Shown one piece after another: positions 33,901 through 42,390 of a stretch of DNA of 55,527 bases; within the stretch, counting starts at the first letter, position 1, and every line of letters begins with the position of its first letter. The notes beneath the pieces are model-generated. The model was not told the origin of the DNA. It saw only the letters and a program-made list of their open reading frames with translations, and did no database searches. The DNA comes from an uncultured Prevotella sp. (GTDB lineage Bacteria; Bacteroidota; Bacteroidia; Bacteroidales; Bacteroidaceae): positions 1 to 55,527 of the forward strand of contig CAMVAI010000009.1 in the NCBI GenBank assembly GCA_947165435.1, given 5' to 3'. The translations under genes were made by a program, and so were the position numbers.

Positions 33901-36558
33901 GCGTTCGCACCGTCCAGCAGGCAGCTCATGCCCTCTACGGCATGGCAGTGTCGGACGTGGGGCTCGCTGCACCTCAACGGACAGCGCGACTATCAGCTGC
34001 TCAGCATCCCTGAAATAGAATATAGCCGTTTCGACGACAGCGTATATCCTTACTATCATGCCGCATATTATGTGCGCGGTGCTCGCCCCATGATGATGTC
34101 CAAGGCGGCACGGAAAGCCCCAGCAGGCATGATGGAGACTGCCAACGCCACAGCCGAATACGACATGATGGCTGCTGCACCCATGGCTGTTGCTGAACAG
34201 AAAGCCGTAACGGCAGACAACGGAGCCGTGCAGACCGACGAAGCGGCACAGGCCACCGATGGCAATGGTGCAGCGCTGCAAATGCGCGAGAACTTGCAAG
34301 AGACGGCTTTCTGCTATCCTGCCTTAGAGACCGACAGCGAGGGGCGCATAGCCCTGAAATTCACGCTGCCAGAGTCGCTGACCACGTGGCGATTCATGGG
34401 TGTGGCCCATACCGCCGACATGCTCAGCGGCACCATCGAGGGCGAGGCTGTGGCCAAGAAGGACATCATGATACAGCCTAACATGCCGCGATTCCTCCGC
34501 ACCGGCGACCAGGCACAGATAGCCGCCCGCATCATCAACACCTCTGAAAGGGCAGAGAGCGGAACGGCTATCTTGATGCTCATTGCCCCTGAGACCGGCG
34601 AGAAGGTGACGGAAGTAGATATTATCTATTACGTAGAGGCAGGCAAGACACTCGACATCAACTTCGTGTTGCCGAAGCGTGAATACCCCTCGCCGCTACT
34701 CATCTGCCGCGTGCTGGTAACAGGCTACGGCTTCAGCGACGGCGAGCAGCACTATCTTGCCGTACTGCCCGACCGCGAGCACATCACCAAGACCGTACCG
34801 TTCACCCAGCACGAGCCAGGCGTGAAGGCCATCGACCTGAAGGCACTCCTGCCACAAGGTACCACGCAACAGCGGCTGACTGTAGAATATACCAACAACC
34901 CAGCATGGCTCATGGTGCAGTCGCTGCCAGTCGTCGGACAGCCCTGGGAGCATAGTGCCATCGAACAGGCGGCAGCCTACTATTCCAACCTGTTGGCACG
35001 CACGCTCCTGGCACAGAGTCCGCAGGCCAAGAGTACCTTCGAACTGTGGAAGCAGGAAAGCGGCAACGAACAGACCCTGCAAAGCCAGCTGGAAAAGAAC
35101 CAGGAGCTGAAAGACCTGGTGATGGCCGAGACACCGTGGGTGGCTGCTGCCGACCGTGAGTCGGAGCAACGCCACCTGCTGGCCACCTTCTTCGACGAGA
35201 ACGCTATCACACAACGGCTCAGCCAGACGCTCGACCGGCTGAAGAAGCTGCAACAGGCCGACGGCTCCTTTGCATGGTATCCCGGCATGCCGGGCAGCAC
35301 GATGGTCACCGTCACCGTAGCCGAGATGCTGGCCCGCCTACAGGTCATGACAGGAGCACAGAATGACACCCGCGACCTGCTGACGGCAGCCCTCGACTTC
35401 TTAGGACGAGAAATAGTGAAGACCGTAGCCGACATGAAGAAGCAGGAGCGCAAAGGCATTAAGCCCTCGTTCCCCTCGTTCACCGCCCTACGCTGGCTTT
35501 ACATCTGCGCGCTGGATGGCAGAAAGCTGTCTGCTGATGTACACAGGGCCAACGACTACCTGATACGTCTGCTGAAGAAGGACAGCCCTCGACAGACTAT
35601 CTACGAGAAGGCACTCACGGCTATCGTCCTGGCACATCAGGGCGACAGCCGCCGGGCTGGCGACTACGTGAAGAGCCTGAAGGAATACAGTGTATATACC
35701 GACGAGATGGGCCGCTATTACGACACGCCACGGGCTGCCTATTCGTGGTTCGACTATCGCCTACCCACTGAGGTGGCCGCCATCGAGGCCTTGCAACGGG
35801 TCAATCCTGACGACAGCCAGACCATAGACGAGATGCGCCGCTGGCTGTTGCAGGAGAAGCGCACCCAGGCATGGGACACACCCATCAACAGCGTCAATGC
35901 CATCTATGCCTTTATGGCCGGACAACAGCAGCAGTTGTTGGCCCGTCAGGAGCAGGCTGTCATCTCCGTCGATAGCGTGGCGGTAAAACTGCCGACCTCA
36001 ACAGCCGGTCTGGGGTATGTGAAAACCACCGTGCCAGTGAAGGGGCAGACACTGACGGTGACGAAAGCATCAACTGGAACGTCTTGGGGGGCCGTCTATG
36101 CACAATTTCTGCAGAAGACTGCCGACGTGGAGGCAGCAGGCAGCGGCATCACCGTCAGGCGGGAGCTGATGGCTGCGGGGAAAACGCTGGCAGCAGGAAC
36201 GGATGGCAAAACGCTGAAAGCCTTACAGGTAGGTGACCGCGTCACGGTACGCATCACTATCGACGCACAGCGCGACCTGGACTTTGTACAGGTGGCCGAC
36301 CGACGTGCTGCTTGCATGGAACCCGTCGAACAACTGTCGGGCTATCGGAACGGTGCCTACTGCTCGCCCAAGGATTTTGCCACACACTATTACTTCTACC
36401 ACATGGCCAAAGGCAAACACGTCATCGAGACAGAATACTACATCGACCGGCCTGGCAACTACCAGACGGGCACACTCTCCGTCCAATGTGCATACGCCCC
36501 CGAGTACCGTGCCACCGCTCCGTCGATGACGATAGAAACGATAAGCAATAAACGTTAA
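30943..36558 (+). CDS. Giant alpha-2-macroglobulin-like (MG2/A2M) envelope protein
   Basis: A 1,871-aa exported protein with an N-terminal signal sequence (RRQFMLAALLLTVMGIYG). The first 400 residues are helical and repeat-like (partly TPR-like). The MG2 domain begins near residue 505 (TDRAIYRPGQTVHVAAITW), and the A2M domain lies near 1115-1205 (LPESLTTWRFMGVAHT). An alpha-helical thioester-type domain follows from about 1330, and a receptor-binding-like C-terminus. At the place where thioester proteins carry CxEQ it reads PWEHSAIEQ, so the reactive Cys is absent. The protein is therefore probably a non-covalent type, as in many Bacteroidota. Members are thought to trap proteases or aid envelope defence. 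Confidence 0.88.
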   Translation: MMTSRRQFMLAALLLTVMGIYGQTYNTLWKQVEEAQAKDLPKTAIAALEKVESKARRERAYGHLLKATLLHARLQSEVAPDSLLPAVHRIEQQEQQSTDMVLRAVYDAVLSVVYRQNHQLSDDWQQTSTDYAAKAIAHPAALAAVKADAYMPFVIKGKDSRLYGDDLLSIVGQELEAWQVLNRYYDQIGNRQAACMTALEMLRQQNFTTRQPLHRSTYIRQLDSLISRYGDLPEACEIAITRYDHMHHFTDADSRQCYEWLQSALKRWPTWKHSNALRNRMTELTNPQFHAEAACRVAEVGKAQTVRLTALRHISQLTMRIYRTSLNGETTLDPNDPDGYRQIAKGMTELPDLRRTRSFGNHPDYEVFSDSLELSLLPAGVYLVEYQTEPATQVSRQLYFVSGVRLLMQAQPQGMMRYVAVDATTGQPVSSARLRMTFRRNWNEKPETVELTCDSKGELLHDQSKRQPAAVFVYTDKDNACPQQNTYGRYTYYEHRYGDEHTDVFTDRAIYRPGQTVHVAAITWREASATQQEAVANKSITLQLRDANGKTVSEQPLTTDRYGKCATTFTLPTGLLNGRFTLRAASGYCTIRVEEYKRPTFRVEFDDYKQPYHNGDTLHVSGKATSYAGVPVQGGHVRYTVRRRVAWWWLSYSSYWQGGYMAAGRQEEVVGEGTAITADDGTFTIDMPMVLPAEADRRPSFYHFVAEADVTDVAGETHSGTLSLPLGTKATVLTCDLPQQVRSDRQPAVIFQRRNAAGQETGGTVRYRIDSGKWQQCMANKAIDPFMLKSGEHRLEAVCDEDSLDYTFVVFGLDDKRPATKTDDWFYVSDTRFPADGTPVTLQVGASDPALHIVYAIYAGERLLESGAVDKDAAIVNRQFRYDESYGNGLLVTYAWMKNGRCHNHQANIRRPMPDRKLQLSWETFRDRLVPGQQEEWRLRIMAPAASAARGTAKSSANKEATVPAEATMMAVLYDKSLDQLVRHQWAFAPSSRQLMPSTAWQCRTWGSLHLNGQRDYQLLSIPEIEYSRFDDSVYPYYHAAYYVRGARPMMMSKAARKAPAGMMETANATAEYDMMAAAPMAVAEQKAVTADNGAVQTDEAAQATDGNGAALQMRENLQETAFCYPALETDSEGRIALKFTLPESLTTWRFMGVAHTADMLSGTIEGEAVAKKDIMIQPNMPRFLRTGDQAQIAARIINTSERAESGTAILMLIAPETGEKVTEVDIIYYVEAGKTLDINFVLPKREYPSPLLICRVLVTGYGFSDGEQHYLAVLPDREHITKTVPFTQHEPGVKAIDLKALLPQGTTQQRLTVEYTNNPAWLMVQSLPVVGQPWEHSAIEQAAAYYSNLLARTLLAQSPQAKSTFELWKQESGNEQTLQSQLEKNQELKDLVMAETPWVAAADRESEQRHLLATFFDENAITQRLSQTLDRLKKLQQADGSFAWYPGMPGSTMVTVTVAEMLARLQVMTGAQNDTRDLLTAALDFLGREIVKTVADMKKQERKGIKPSFPSFTALRWLYICALDGRKLSADVHRANDYLIRLLKKDSPRQTIYEKALTAIVLAHQGDSRRAGDYVKSLKEYSVYTDEMGRYYDTPRAAYSWFDYRLPTEVAAIEALQRVNPDDSQTIDEMRRWLLQEKRTQAWDTPINSVNAIYAFMAGQQQQLLARQEQAVISVDSVAVKLPTSTAGLGYVKTTVPVKGQTLTVTKASTGTSWGAVYAQFLQKTADVEAAGSGITVRRELMAAGKTLAAGTDGKTLKALQVGDRVTVRITIDAQRDLDFVQVADRRAACMEPVEQLSGYRNGAYCSPKDFATHYYFYHMAKGKHVIETEYYIDRPGNYQTGTLSVQCAYAPEYRATAPSMTIETISNKR

Positions 36559-36598
36559 ACAATAAACGAACTATAAACGACAAGCAATCAGGACAGCA
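36545..36598. repeat. Array of AACAATAAACG-type steps including the A2M stop codon
   Basis: aagcaataaacgtt, aaacaataaacga, actataaacga and caagcaatca follow each other. The first contains the last codons (SNKR) and the TAA of the upstream gene. Confidence 0.75.
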
Positions 36599-37692
36599 TG
36601 AAATATCATATCACAGACACGATAGGAAGGCAGACGAAACGGTTTTTGCCAGCCTGTCTTTTCACCCTTTTAGCATTGCACGCTTCTGCCCAGAAGCTAA
36701 TCATAGAGAAGAGTACCATCGATGTTGGTAAGACGGGCTACCAGATGCCCATCACCGCCACCTTTGAACTGAAGAACAAGAGCATGCGACGACTCAGAAT
36801 CAGCGAGGTACGCCCCGACTGCAACTGCACTGTAGTGGACTTTCCGAAGCAGGAGATAGGTATGGGCGAGAAATTCCAGGTAAAAATGACGTATGATGCA
36901 CGCCAACTGGGTCATTTCGACCATCAGGCAGCCATCGTGAGCAGTGCTACCGAGAAGCCTATCTACATCCGCATGAAGGGTGTCGTGCTGGCTGACCTGC
37001 AAGACTTTTCCGGCTCCTACCCTATTGAGATGGGCGACCTGCTGTTGGATGAGAACGAGCTGGAGTTTGACGACGTGAACAAGGGCGACAAACCTACACA
37101 GGTGCTGCATATATATAATAATGGTACGCGCGTGTATAATCCCAACCTGATGCACTTGCCACCATACCTCACGGCGGTGGTCAGCCCCGAAAGACTGTCG
37201 CCAGGACGGGCGGGCACCATCACCCTGACACTCAATTCGGCACTGCTGCACGACTACGGACTGAACCAGACCACCATCTACTTAGCCGGAAATCCTGGCG
37301 ACAAGGTGTCGCCCGATCATGCCATCGGCATTTCTACCGTATTGCTGCCTTCCTTCACAGGAATGACCGACGAGATGAAGCAGCATGCCCCGAAGCTCCA
37401 GTTGTCGAAGGAAAACGTTGACATCGTGTTCGACGGCAAGAAAAAGCGCACAGAGGTTATCGATGTTACCAACAACGGGCAAACAGAACTGAACATCACT
37501 TCGCTCCAGCTGTTTACCAGTGGACTGCGCATCTCGTTGGGTAAGCGCCGCTTACAGCCTGGCGAAACCACCAAACTGAAGATTACTGCCATGCGCGACG
37601 AGTTGAAGACAGTTCGCACCAAACCCCGTGTGCTCATGATTACCAACGACCCTGCCAAGCCGAAAGTAATCATCACGATTCAGGCGAAATAA
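36598..37692 (+). CDS. DUF1573 domain protein (exported, Ig-like)
   Basis: A 364-aa protein with a signal sequence (FLPACLFTLLALHASAQ) and repeated Ig-like domains of the DUF1573/ASPM type. The family motif is visible as VRPDCNCTVVDFPK with NKSMRRLRISEV just before it. A second set of strands near 280-360 resembles it (NGQTELNITSLQLF). Such proteins act in the periplasm or on the surface; no enzymatic activity is expected. It follows the A2M gene by 40 nt and may be coexpressed. Function unknown. Confidence 0.85.
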   Translation: MKYHITDTIGRQTKRFLPACLFTLLALHASAQKLIIEKSTIDVGKTGYQMPITATFELKNKSMRRLRISEVRPDCNCTVVDFPKQEIGMGEKFQVKMTYDARQLGHFDHQAAIVSSATEKPIYIRMKGVVLADLQDFSGSYPIEMGDLLLDENELEFDDVNKGDKPTQVLHIYNNGTRVYNPNLMHLPPYLTAVVSPERLSPGRAGTITLTLNSALLHDYGLNQTTIYLAGNPGDKVSPDHAIGISTVLLPSFTGMTDEMKQHAPKLQLSKENVDIVFDGKKKRTEVIDVTNNGQTELNITSLQLFTSGLRISLGKRRLQPGETTKLKITAMRDELKTVRTKPRVLMITNDPAKPKVIITIQAK

Positions 37693-37707
37693 TAAAAAAA
37701 ATTAAGC

Positions 37708-37803
37708 CGGAAATAACGGAATACCGGAATACCGAAATATCGGAATAACGGAATAACGAAATACCGGAATAACGAAATATCGGAATAACGAGATACCGAA
37801 AAT
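37708..37803. repeat. Array of 8-nt CGGAATAN units
   Basis: About eleven units such as cggaataa, cggaatac and cgaaatat, mostly at an 8-nt period, lie between the DUF1573 gene and meaB. Confidence 0.92.
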
Positions 37804-37825
37804 ACCGCCCCAAAAACAATAAGAC

Positions 37826-38926
37826 ATGGAACACCCCGAAAACAGTACAGAATATGCAGGCCTGCAGGTGAACAGCGGCGTAGAGCAGCCCGCCATCGTC
37901 AATCCCTACCTGAAACGCCACCGCTACCGCCGCCGAGAGCTGTCGGTAGGCGAGATGGTGGAAGGCATCCTCAAGGGCGACATCACCATCCTCTCGCAGG
38001 CCGTCACATTGGTAGAAAGCGTCAATCCCGACCACCAGGCCCGGGCGCAGGAAGTCATCAACAAGTGCTTGCCATACAGCGGCAACAGCATCCGCGTGGG
38101 CATCAGCGGTGTGCCCGGAGCCGGTAAATCTACCAGCATCGACGAGTTTGGCATGCATGTGCTCCGCGAAAAGGGAGGCCGTCTGGCGGTGCTCGCCATC
38201 GACCCCTCGTCGGAACGCTCGAAGGGCAGCATCCTGGGTGACAAGACACGCATGGAAAAACTCTCCGTACACCCCGACTCGTTCATACGCCCCAGTCCGA
38301 CCGCAGGTTCTTTAGGCGGCGTAGCCCGTAAGACGCGTGAAACCATTATCCTCTGCGAGGCGGCAGGTTTCGACAAGATATTCGTCGAAACTGTAGGCGT
38401 AGGCCAGAGCGAGACAGCCTGCCACTCGATGGTCGATTTCTTCCTGCTCATCCAGCTGGCGGGCACCGGCGACGACCTGCAGGGCATCAAGCGCGGCATC
38501 ATGGAAATCAGCGACGGCATCGTCATCAACAAGTGCGACGGCGACAACGTCGATAAGTGCCACATGGCGGCCACCCATTTCCGCAATGCCCTCCATTTCT
38601 TTCCCATGCCCGAGAGCGGCTGGCGGCCCCAGGTGCTGTGCTACAGCGGCTTCTACGGCCTGGGCATCAAGGAGGTATGGGACATGATCTACCAATACAT
38701 CGACTTCGTCAAGCAGAACGGATACTTCGCCTACCGCCGCAACGAACAGTCAAAATACTGGATGTACGAGACCATCAACGAACAACTGCGCCTGCATTTC
38801 TACAACAACCCCGTCATCCATCGCCAATTGGATACATCAGAACATGCCGTATTGGGCGGCGAGATGACCTCGTTCACAGCTGCACAGAAGCTACTTGACA
38901 CTTATTTTGAACAGTTGGGCAAATAA
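37826..38926 (+). CDS. meaB: Methylmalonyl-CoA mutase-associated GTPase MeaB
   Basis: A 366-aa G3E-family P-loop GTPase, the chaperone that loads and protects the B12 cofactor of methylmalonyl-CoA mutase. Walker A is GVPGAGKST, with ETVGVGQSETACHSMVDF and the INKCDGDN base-recognition motif. Length is typical. The mutase genes are not in the window. Starts within 22 nt of the repeat array. Confidence 0.95.
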   Translation: MEHPENSTEYAGLQVNSGVEQPAIVNPYLKRHRYRRRELSVGEMVEGILKGDITILSQAVTLVESVNPDHQARAQEVINKCLPYSGNSIRVGISGVPGAGKSTSIDEFGMHVLREKGGRLAVLAIDPSSERSKGSILGDKTRMEKLSVHPDSFIRPSPTAGSLGGVARKTRETIILCEAAGFDKIFVETVGVGQSETACHSMVDFFLLIQLAGTGDDLQGIKRGIMEISDGIVINKCDGDNVDKCHMAATHFRNALHFFPMPESGWRPQVLCYSGFYGLGIKEVWDMIYQYIDFVKQNGYFAYRRNEQSKYWMYETINEQLRLHFYNNPVIHRQLDTSEHAVLGGEMTSFTAAQKLLDTYFEQLGK

Positions 38927-38979
38927 ATCGATAATCAGTAATTCGCAAATTGAGACCCAGTAAATCGAAAATCATCACA

Positions 38980-39900
38980 GTGTTCCAGATAGAGATAGAC
39001 AACGGCAGCGGTTTCTGCTTCGGAGTGACCACCGCCATACAGAAAGCCGAAGAGGAGCTGGCCAAGGGCAACACGCTCTACTGCCTCGGCGATATTGTAC
39101 ACAACGGTATGGAGTGTGAGCGGCTGCGCCAGATGGGCCTCATCACCATCAACCACGACGACATGGCCCGACTGCACAACGTCAAAGTACTGCTGCGTGC
39201 TCACGGCGAACCTCCCGAGACCTACGCGCTGGCCCGCCGCAACGAGATAGAAATCATTGATGCCACCTGCCCCGTGGTGCTACAGCTACAGAAGAAGATA
39301 AAGCGACAGTATGAAGCCAAGAACCTTCTGCCGCCCCAGGAGGGGAAAGAGTCTCCCGTGGGAGACCACAGGGGAGCTTCTATTGTTATCTTCGGCAAGA
39401 AAGGTCACGCCGAAGTCTTAGGCTTGGTAGGCCAGACGGCGGGCAATGCCATCGTCATCGAACACTTCGACGATGTCAAACAGCTCGACTTCACCCGCGA
39501 CATCTACCTCTATTCGCAGACAACGAAGAGTCTTGACGAGTTCCACCGCATTATCGAGTATATCCAGGAGCATATCTCGCCAGCAGCCACTTTCAAGAGC
39601 TTCGATACCATCTGCCGCTCGGTAGCCAACCGCATGCCAAACATCTCGCAGTTTGCCTCGCGCCACGACCTCATCCTTTTCGTCTGCGGACGGAAAAGCA
39701 GCAATGGTCGTGTGCTCTTCAGCGAGTGTCTGCGTGTCAATCCGAACACCCACCTGATTGAGGGACCAAAGGAGATCAGTCCGCAGTGGCTCGACGGCAT
39801 CCGCACCATCGGCATCTGCGGAGCCACCAGCACCCCCAAGTGGCTCATGGAGCAATGCCGCGATGCCATTCTGTATCAGCAAGCCCTACTTTCGCACTAA
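38980..39900 (+). CDS. ispH: HMB-PP reductase IspH with in-frame insertion
   Basis: A 306-aa 4Fe-4S enzyme producing IPP and DMAPP in the last step of the MEP pathway. The three cluster cysteines lie in GFCFGV, DATCPVV and DTICRSVANR; KKGHAEVLGLVGQ is the conserved core segment. No ATG is available, so GTG at 38980 (giving MFQIEIDNGSGFC) is the best start, with a TTG 30 nt earlier as the alternative. Between QYEAKN and SIVIFGKKGHAEV lie about 20 extra residues (LPPQEGKESPVGDHRG) encoded by 39325-39384, which most homologues lack as I recall. The insert contains hairpin-forming DNA (ctcccgtgggag). Confidence 0.92.
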   Translation: MFQIEIDNGSGFCFGVTTAIQKAEEELAKGNTLYCLGDIVHNGMECERLRQMGLITINHDDMARLHNVKVLLRAHGEPPETYALARRNEIEIIDATCPVVLQLQKKIKRQYEAKNLLPPQEGKESPVGDHRGASIVIFGKKGHAEVLGLVGQTAGNAIVIEHFDDVKQLDFTRDIYLYSQTTKSLDEFHRIIEYIQEHISPAATFKSFDTICRSVANRMPNISQFASRHDLILFVCGRKSSNGRVLFSECLRVNPNTHLIEGPKEISPQWLDGIRTIGICGATSTPKWLMEQCRDAILYQQALLSH

Positions 39901-40737
39901 ATTATCCTCCGAATCCTCGTAGTGGTCGGTTGTATAGAAGATACGGGTGATGCCCTTCAGCTGAGTCTTGACATGACTGACGAAACTGCGCCACATCGAC
40001 TGCTGCCCAATAGTGCCATAGCCGGTAATAGCCCGACAGCGACGGTCGCGGACAAAGACTATCTTGCCGTATTTCTTCAGATTGAGCGCCATAGAGCCGT
40101 CTTCGCCACGGATAATGTCAACACGATAGGGTTCCTTGCGCCCATAATCGGCGTTATAGGCAAACACCAGGCCACGCACCGAAAGTTCAGGACGCTTGAA
40201 GTGCTGTATCCACAGGAAAAGATCGCGAGCCATTTCAAACAGCCGGAGTGAGAGCTTGGAGTGGTTCTCGTCCGGGAAATAGCTCCATGTAGCTGATGCA
40301 CATGACACGCCGGGGCGCATCAGATGTTCTATCATCACCTCATAATATTGAGGCGGATAGAGCGTATCGCTGTCAACATCGAAATAATACTTACCTCGGG
40401 CATGCTGCAGTCCACACCGACGGGCATAGCCGCAGGAGTGCTGATATTCAGTATAGTAAGGTATTCCCGACTTCTCGTAAATCTCTGCCGTACGGTCTTT
40501 CGAGTCGTTATCCACTCCTATAATCTCGACCGGATACTTACACCGGATCTCGCTCAGTGCCCATAGACAGGCCTGAAGATGCGTTTCCTCGTTGTAGCCT
40601 ATCACCACGATAGAGGCCAACGGTTCTGCACTCTGCAACTTCGCAAGCCGCTCCCTTGTTCCTTCTATTACCTCCTGCGGCACCTCACTGAAAGGCTTGC
40701 CGTAGATACTCATGTATTTATCGTACCAGTTTGCCAT
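39886..40737 (-). CDS. Glycosyltransferase family 2
   Basis: A 283-aa GT-A enzyme. The nucleotide-sugar binding strand ASIVVIGYNEETHLQAC and the DxD motif in YYFDVDSDTLYPP are visible. There are no clear membrane segments. It overlaps the end of ispH by 15 nt in convergent orientation. It opens the surface-polysaccharide region. Acceptor and donor sugars are unknown. The Leu- and Arg-rich C-terminal half suggests an association with the membrane surface. Confidence 0.88.
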   Translation of the reverse strand: MANWYDKYMSIYGKPFSEVPQEVIEGTRERLAKLQSAEPLASIVVIGYNEETHLQACLWALSEIRCKYPVEIIGVDNDSKDRTAEIYEKSGIPYYTEYQHSCGYARRCGLQHARGKYYFDVDSDTLYPPQYYEVMIEHLMRPGVSCASATWSYFPDENHSKLSLRLFEMARDLFLWIQHFKRPELSVRGLVFAYNADYGRKEPYRVDIIRGEDGSMALNLKKYGKIVFVRDRRCRAITGYGTIGQQSMWRSFVSHVKTQLKGITRIFYTTDHYEDSEDNLVRK

Positions 40738-40753
40738 ACAGACTATTTTTCTG

Positions 40754-40785
40754 CAAAAATAAAGAAAATATTTGGGATTATCAAG
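40754..40785 (-). promoter_or_regulatory. Promoter of the family 2 glycosyltransferase gene
   Basis: TTG (40782-40784), about 20 nt, TATTTTTG (40754-40761) on the minus strand; -7 ends only 16 nt from the ATG. It overlaps the divergent promoter at 40771-40802. Confidence 0.7.
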
Positions 40786-40802
40786 TTTTCTGCTTATTTT
40801 TG
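40771..40802 (+). promoter_or_regulatory. Promoter of the first DUF1703 ATPase gene
   Basis: TTTG (40771-40774), 20 nt, TATTTTTG (40795-40802); -7 ends 16 nt before the ATG. Confidence 0.8.
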
Positions 40803-40818
40803 CAGCAAAATAACCAAT

Positions 40819-42390
40819 ATGGGAAAATATATCAATCTTGGGAACAACAGCTTTGCCTCTGCGCTCAATGGCTTGTATATCGATAAGTCAGGACTTATTG
40901 GTGTGATAAACAGCACGCTCAACTCACCGCGTCGATTCTGCTGTGTGACGCGTAGTCGTCGATTCGGGAAATCTTTGGCAGCATGGATGCTTGCTGCCTA
41001 CTACGACTGCTCATGTGACTCTCATGAGCTGTTTGCAAATCTGGAGATTGCCAAGGATCCTACATTCGAACAGCATATCAACAAATATAACGTCATATAC
41101 CTTGACATGACATCCTTTGTCACTCGATTTCATGACGATGACATTGTCGGGCAGATAGAGAAGGCACTGAAAGAAGAGATATTAGAGATATTCCCCGATG
41201 TTGCCGTAAAGGAGTACGATGACTTGATGGACTGCCTGATACGCATCACTGCCGCCACCAAGCAGCAGTTCTTCTTCATTATCGACGAGTGGGATGCCAT
41301 CTGCCGCGAGTTTCCCGCCGGTACAACGGCAATGGACAAATATGTGAACTGGCTGCGCCGCATGTTCAAAGAAATCAATGCCGTCAACGTCTTTGCCGGC
41401 GTTTACATGACTGGCATTCTTCCCGTAAAGAAGTATAAGACAGAATCTGCCCTAAACAATTTCTGGGAATACTCGATGGTGGAACCCAGAAACATGGATC
41501 GCTATTTCGGATTTACAAAGGCTGAAGTGAAAACACTTGCCAAAGAGATGGCAATGGACTTCGATGAACTGGAGAAATGGTATGACGGCTATCACATTGG
41601 CGACGAACTGTCGATGTTCAATCCCAACAGCGTCATCCAGGCCGTTTACAGCCATCGATGCCGTAGCTACTGGGCATCGACGGGAGCCTTCGATGCCGTA
41701 GCCTCCTATATCAACATGAACTACGATGGTCTGCGTGACGACATCGTAAAGATGCTGGCTGGCGGCCGCTGTGTTGTCGATACAACAGGATTCAAAAACG
41801 ACCCTGCTCTCATCAGCAGCCGTGACGACGTGCTGACCATCCTCATACACTTAGGCTATCTCTCCTACGACTGGGAAAAAGATGAGTGTTACATTCCCAA
41901 CCGCGAGGTGGAAGGTGAGATGGTGAACGCCGTCAAAGCCAACAACTGGCAGCACGTGGTGACAGCCGTGAACCAATCGAGGGAGCTGCTGCAAGTCACC
42001 CTCGAAGGTGATGAGGAGGCCGTGGCAAGAGGTATCGAAGCCATACATGACGACAACACCAGCATACTTAGCTATAACAATGAGAATTCACTGGCTTGTG
42101 TGTTGAGCCTTGCCTATTACTATGCCCGCAACAACTATGTCATGCACCGCGAGTTAGCTACCGGCAAAGGGTTTGCTGACCTGGTGTTCATTCCCCGCAA
42201 GAACGTGGATTCGCCTGCCATCGTTGTCGAACTGAAGTACAACAGGGATGCCGATGCCGCCATTGACCAAATCAAGCGCAAACAATATCCTTCCAAGGTC
42301 AGGGAATATGCCGACCGCCTATTGCTCGTAGGTATCAACTACGACAGGGACACGAAACAGCATACATGTAGGATTGAAAGCCTACACTAA
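40819..42390 (+). CDS. AAA-ATPase with PD-(D/E)XK nuclease-like domain (DUF1703 type)
   Basis: A 523-aa protein. Near the N-terminus is GLYIDKSGLIGVIN, then a variant P-loop in RSRRFGKSLAAWML, and a Walker B-like region (FFIIDEWDAICRE). The C-terminal part resembles a PD-(D/E)XK nuclease fold (GKGFADLVFIP, then AIVVELKYNRDADAAIDQI). These are frequent, multi-copy accessory proteins in Bacteroidales with unknown biological role. The ATG at 40819 is chosen by promoter and alignment with the homologue at 46293-48032. It converges with the next GT gene, overlapping by 4 nt. Confidence 0.85.
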   Translation: MGKYINLGNNSFASALNGLYIDKSGLIGVINSTLNSPRRFCCVTRSRRFGKSLAAWMLAAYYDCSCDSHELFANLEIAKDPTFEQHINKYNVIYLDMTSFVTRFHDDDIVGQIEKALKEEILEIFPDVAVKEYDDLMDCLIRITAATKQQFFFIIDEWDAICREFPAGTTAMDKYVNWLRRMFKEINAVNVFAGVYMTGILPVKKYKTESALNNFWEYSMVEPRNMDRYFGFTKAEVKTLAKEMAMDFDELEKWYDGYHIGDELSMFNPNSVIQAVYSHRCRSYWASTGAFDAVASYINMNYDGLRDDIVKMLAGGRCVVDTTGFKNDPALISSRDDVLTILIHLGYLSYDWEKDECYIPNREVEGEMVNAVKANNWQHVVTAVNQSRELLQVTLEGDEEAVARGIEAIHDDNTSILSYNNENSLACVLSLAYYYARNNYVMHRELATGKGFADLVFIPRKNVDSPAIVVELKYNRDADAAIDQIKRKQYPSKVREYADRLLLVGINYDRDTKQHTCRIESLH

